From positions 1 to 7,522 of the forward strand of contig JAEWHG010000196.1 of assembly GCA_023387935.1 (NCBI GenBank): DNA of 7,522 nt, in the 5' to 3' direction. How positions within the stretch are numbered: the first letter of the stretch is position 1; every line of letters starts with the position of its first letter. Source of the stretch: Bacillota bacterium. GTDB taxonomy: Bacteria; Bacillota; Clostridia; Peptostreptococcales; Natronincolaceae. The position numbers were made by a program, and so were the translations under genes. Of this stretch, positions 6,136-7,522 are shown piece by piece. The notes below the pieces were generated by a model. It worked only from the letters and a program-made list of their open reading frames with translations, searched no databases and had not been told where the DNA came from.

Positions 6136-6206
6136 TAAGAACCCCACCCATTAACGCAATCAAAGATTGCTGATGGGTCCTGGGAACCTTATTGTATTCA
6201 CAATAA
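6136..6206 (-). repeat. interspersed two-hairpin palindromic repeat, copy B
   Basis: Hairpin 1: ACCCAT (6146-6151) pairs with ATGGGT (6173-6178), and GCAATC (6156-6161) pairs with GATTGC (6165-6170) around AAA. Hairpin 2: TTATTGT (6189-6195) pairs with ACAATAA (6200-6206) around ATTC. Relative to copy A, a G-C pair in the outer stem is replaced by A-T on both sides, a compensatory change. It lies about 110 bases upstream of sigI. Like copy A it lies upstream of a minus-strand gene, and it has the same orientation on the DNA. Confidence 0.8.
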
Positions 6207-6241
6207 AAAAATTCTCATCCAATTGGAATAAGAATTCTTTT
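6205..6241 (-). terminator. terminator-like hairpin next to repeat B
   Basis: AATTCT (6210-6215) and AGAATT (6231-6236), with the inner CCAATTGG (6219-6226), form an imperfect hairpin. On the minus strand it is followed by seven T (6205-6211); on the plus strand only by TTTT. It looks like an intrinsic terminator for minus-strand RNA, yet no minus-strand gene lies upstream of it in the window. It could stop stray antisense RNA from the serA leader region, attenuate a sigI transcript started further upstream, or be part of the repeat. Confidence 0.4.
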
Positions 6242-6480
6242 AAATTAATATATATTTCTTATATCTTATTTTTTTAACTATATCATAAGGTGCTTTTATA
6301 TTCTACTTCACTGTATTATTTTTTTAAAATATTCTTAAGGAATTATATTCCATTAAATAAAAGTTACTCTATTTTCTATTCATTAGTAATTTTATCTATA
6401 TTTTAATTATTAAAGAACGCTCCAAAATGAATAGTATTACATTTTAGAAATAATTTTATAAATATTTCTTAATTTTTCTC
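6242..6480. other. AT-rich gene-free stretch between sigI and serA
   Basis: Very AT-rich DNA with no open frame of useful length, no RNA gene and no repeat that I recognise. It probably holds the divergent upstream regions of sigI and serA. A TATAAT-like run on the minus strand near 6340-6350 lacks a convincing -35 partner. Confidence 0.5.
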
Positions 6481-6509
6481 TTGACAAAGGATACAGCTGG
6501 TAGTAAGAT
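6481..6509 (+). promoter_or_regulatory. promoter of the serA T-box leader
   Basis: A perfect TTGACA (6481-6486) is followed after 17 bases by TAAGAT (6504-6509), which matches 4 of 6 consensus positions. Transcription would begin near 6516, about 80 bases before the T-box stem I. A nearby TATTAT (6555-6560) is an alternative -10, but it lacks a -35 box. Confidence 0.6.
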
Positions 6510-6593
6510 ATTCATTAAATTACAAAAACATATATGTTATTAAGTATTCTAGAATATTATACGCTTTAAAATATAAAGTAAATAATTAAATGT

Positions 6594-6836
6594 GATGAAG
6601 GAAAATAGTAAGCAGTAATTAGGTTTAAGAGAGCCAATGGTTGGTGTAAATTGGTACCTAAAGCTGCCCAATCCATTCCTGAACTAGCAGGGGAAATTAG
6701 TAACCTGTCTCGGTACGATGCCGTTATATTCGTTGAGGTTATCTTTAGATAGATAACAAATGAAGGTGGTACCACGTGAGAGAAGCTCCCGTCCTTGACA
6801 ATAATATAGTCAAAGACGGGGGCTTTTGTATTTTTT
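6594..6836 (+). promoter_or_regulatory. serine-specific T-box riboswitch leader of serA
   Basis: Stem I is closed by AGGAA (6599-6603) with TTCCT (6676-6680). The AGTA loop-E motif (6607-6610) is followed by GCAG (6612-6615), which pairs with CTGC (6664-6667). The apical loop carries the usual AGAGAGCC and TTGGTG. The specifier loop reads CCAA-TCC-A, so the codon is TCC (6672-6674), serine. The T-box sequence AAGGTGGTACCACG (6763-6776) forms the antiterminator with the CCGTCCTT of the terminator arm. Uncharged tRNA-Ser should therefore allow read-through into serA when serine is short. The bulge reads TGGT (6767-6770); a tRNA-Ser with the usual G73 would pair here by G.U wobble, since C would be expected. 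Confidence 0.92.
6783..6836 (+). terminator. T-box terminator hairpin
   Basis: AAGC, CCCGTC and TTGAC (6783-6799) pair with GTCAA, GACGGG and GCTT (6809-6825), with one mismatch and one G.T pair. TTTTGTATTTTTT follows. It competes with the antiterminator, which uses the CCGTCCTT of its left arm. Confidence 0.93.
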
Positions 6837-6923
6837 AAAAATATTTTTTATAAATATAAGAAAATAGTAAGACTAGAAGATTTTCTTTCGTATCTAAAAT
6901 AATATATATGTGGAGGAATTATT

Positions 6924-7522
6924 ATGAAAATTTTAATTACAGAAAAAATCGATCAAATGGGAATAGAGCTTATATTAAATGCAGGTATAGATGCTGATGA
7001 AAAATTAGACATTTCTAAGGATGAACTATTATCTATTATAGAAGATTATGATGGCTTGATTGTTAGAAGTGCCACTAAGGTAGATAAAGCGTTATTAGAA
7101 AAAGCTGTGAACTTAAAGGTCATAGGTAGAGCGGGAAATGGAATGGATAATATTGATATAGAATACGCCAAATCAAAGGGAATAATCGCCATCAATACAC
7201 CGGATTCCAATTCTATTGCTGCAGCAGAACATACCATAGGACTTCTTATTGCTAGCTGCCGCAACATTGCTCAGGGAAATATGAGTCTTAAAAATAAAAA
7301 GTGGGAACGCAATAAGCTTACTGGAGTTGAGCTCTTCGGCAAGACCGTAGGTATTGTTGGCTTAGGACGAATTGGATCTTTAGTTGCTACTAGATTACAA
7401 GCCTTTGGAATGAAAGTCATTGCTTTTGACCCATACCTAACTGAAATACAGATGGCAAAATTAGGGGTTAATAAAATGGAAACAGTTAATGATTTAGTAA
7501 TACAGTCCGATTTTATAACCGT
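6924..7522 (+). CDS. serA: D-3-phosphoglycerate dehydrogenase, 5' part
   Basis: The first 199 codons of a gene that runs off the window end. SerA oxidises 3-phosphoglycerate to 3-phosphohydroxypyruvate with NAD, the first step of serine synthesis. Visible are the N-terminal substrate-domain start MKILITEKID, IVRSATKVD (46-54), GRAGNGMDNID (69-79), the AAAEHTIGLLIA helix (99-110) and the NAD-binding VGIVGLGRIG (142-151) followed about 20 residues on by the acidic FDP (168-170), which marks NAD preference. GGAGG (6912-6916) lies 7 bases before the ATG. The serine T-box upstream confirms the pathway role and separates it from other 2-hydroxyacid dehydrogenases. Whether it has C-terminal ACT or ASB domains cannot be seen. 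Confidence 0.93.
   Translation, partial: MKILITEKIDQMGIELILNAGIDADEKLDISKDELLSIIEDYDGLIVRSATKVDKALLEKAVNLKVIGRAGNGMDNIDIEYAKSKGIIAINTPDSNSIAAAEHTIGLLIASCRNIAQGNMSLKNKKWERNKLTGVELFGKTVGIVGLGRIGSLVATRLQAFGMKVIAFDPYLTEIQMAKLGVNKMETVNDLVIQSDFIT

Noticed and set aside
3896..6206. CRISPR array or phage attachment sites
   Set aside because: The two repeat copies are over 2 kb apart, there are no spacers or cas genes, and no integrase is present.
6566..6775. Minus-strand frame of 69 codons
   Set aside because: It is antisense to the T-box leader, whose RNA structure explains the sequence. No ribosome site is seen.

Overview
The window is AT-rich, low-GC Firmicute DNA. It carries clostridial-type genes: AbrB with a C-terminal four-cysteine tail, SigI/RsgI, a T-box leader and Spo0A-type control, with strong Shine-Dalgarno sites and TTG/GTG starts. 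I infer a spore-forming member of the Clostridia (Clostridiaceae/Alkaliphilus-like). The species cannot be fixed from sequence alone.

Layout: (1) 79-1512 (+), nicotinate phosphoribosyltransferase for NAD salvage, with a -10 box at the window edge. (2) 1513-1795, a gene-free stretch with a strong hairpin, then a good sigma-A promoter and a perfect Spo0A box (TTGTCGAA) ahead of abrB. (3) 1796-2035 (+), abrB with a TTG start, ending at a terminator at 2076-2099. (4) 2143-3748 (-), a two-gene operon, trmN6 then rsmI, overlapping by 17 nt and convergent to abrB. (5) 3749-4072, a gene-free stretch with the trmN6 promoter, a palindromic repeat and the rsgI terminator. (6) 4073-6023 (-), the sigI-rsgI operon, overlapping by 11 nt, encoding an alternative sigma factor and its membrane anti-sigma factor. 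(7) 6024-6923, gene-free: a second copy of the palindromic repeat, AT-rich DNA, then a promoter and a serine T-box leader. (8) 6924 to the window end (+), the 5' part of serA, phosphoglycerate dehydrogenase.

The genes are mostly ordinary housekeeping and regulatory loci. The points worth a second look are an interspersed two-hairpin repeat with compensatory base changes (3906-3967 and 6146-6206), whose flanking module also lies upstream of abrB; a recent tandem duplication in the RsgI outer region; the Spo0A box just after the abrB transcription start; and a T-box whose specifier reads UCC (Ser) but whose tRNA-end-binding bulge reads UGGU. I see no phage, transposase, CRISPR, tRNA or rRNA gene, and no clear candidate for a wholly new system.
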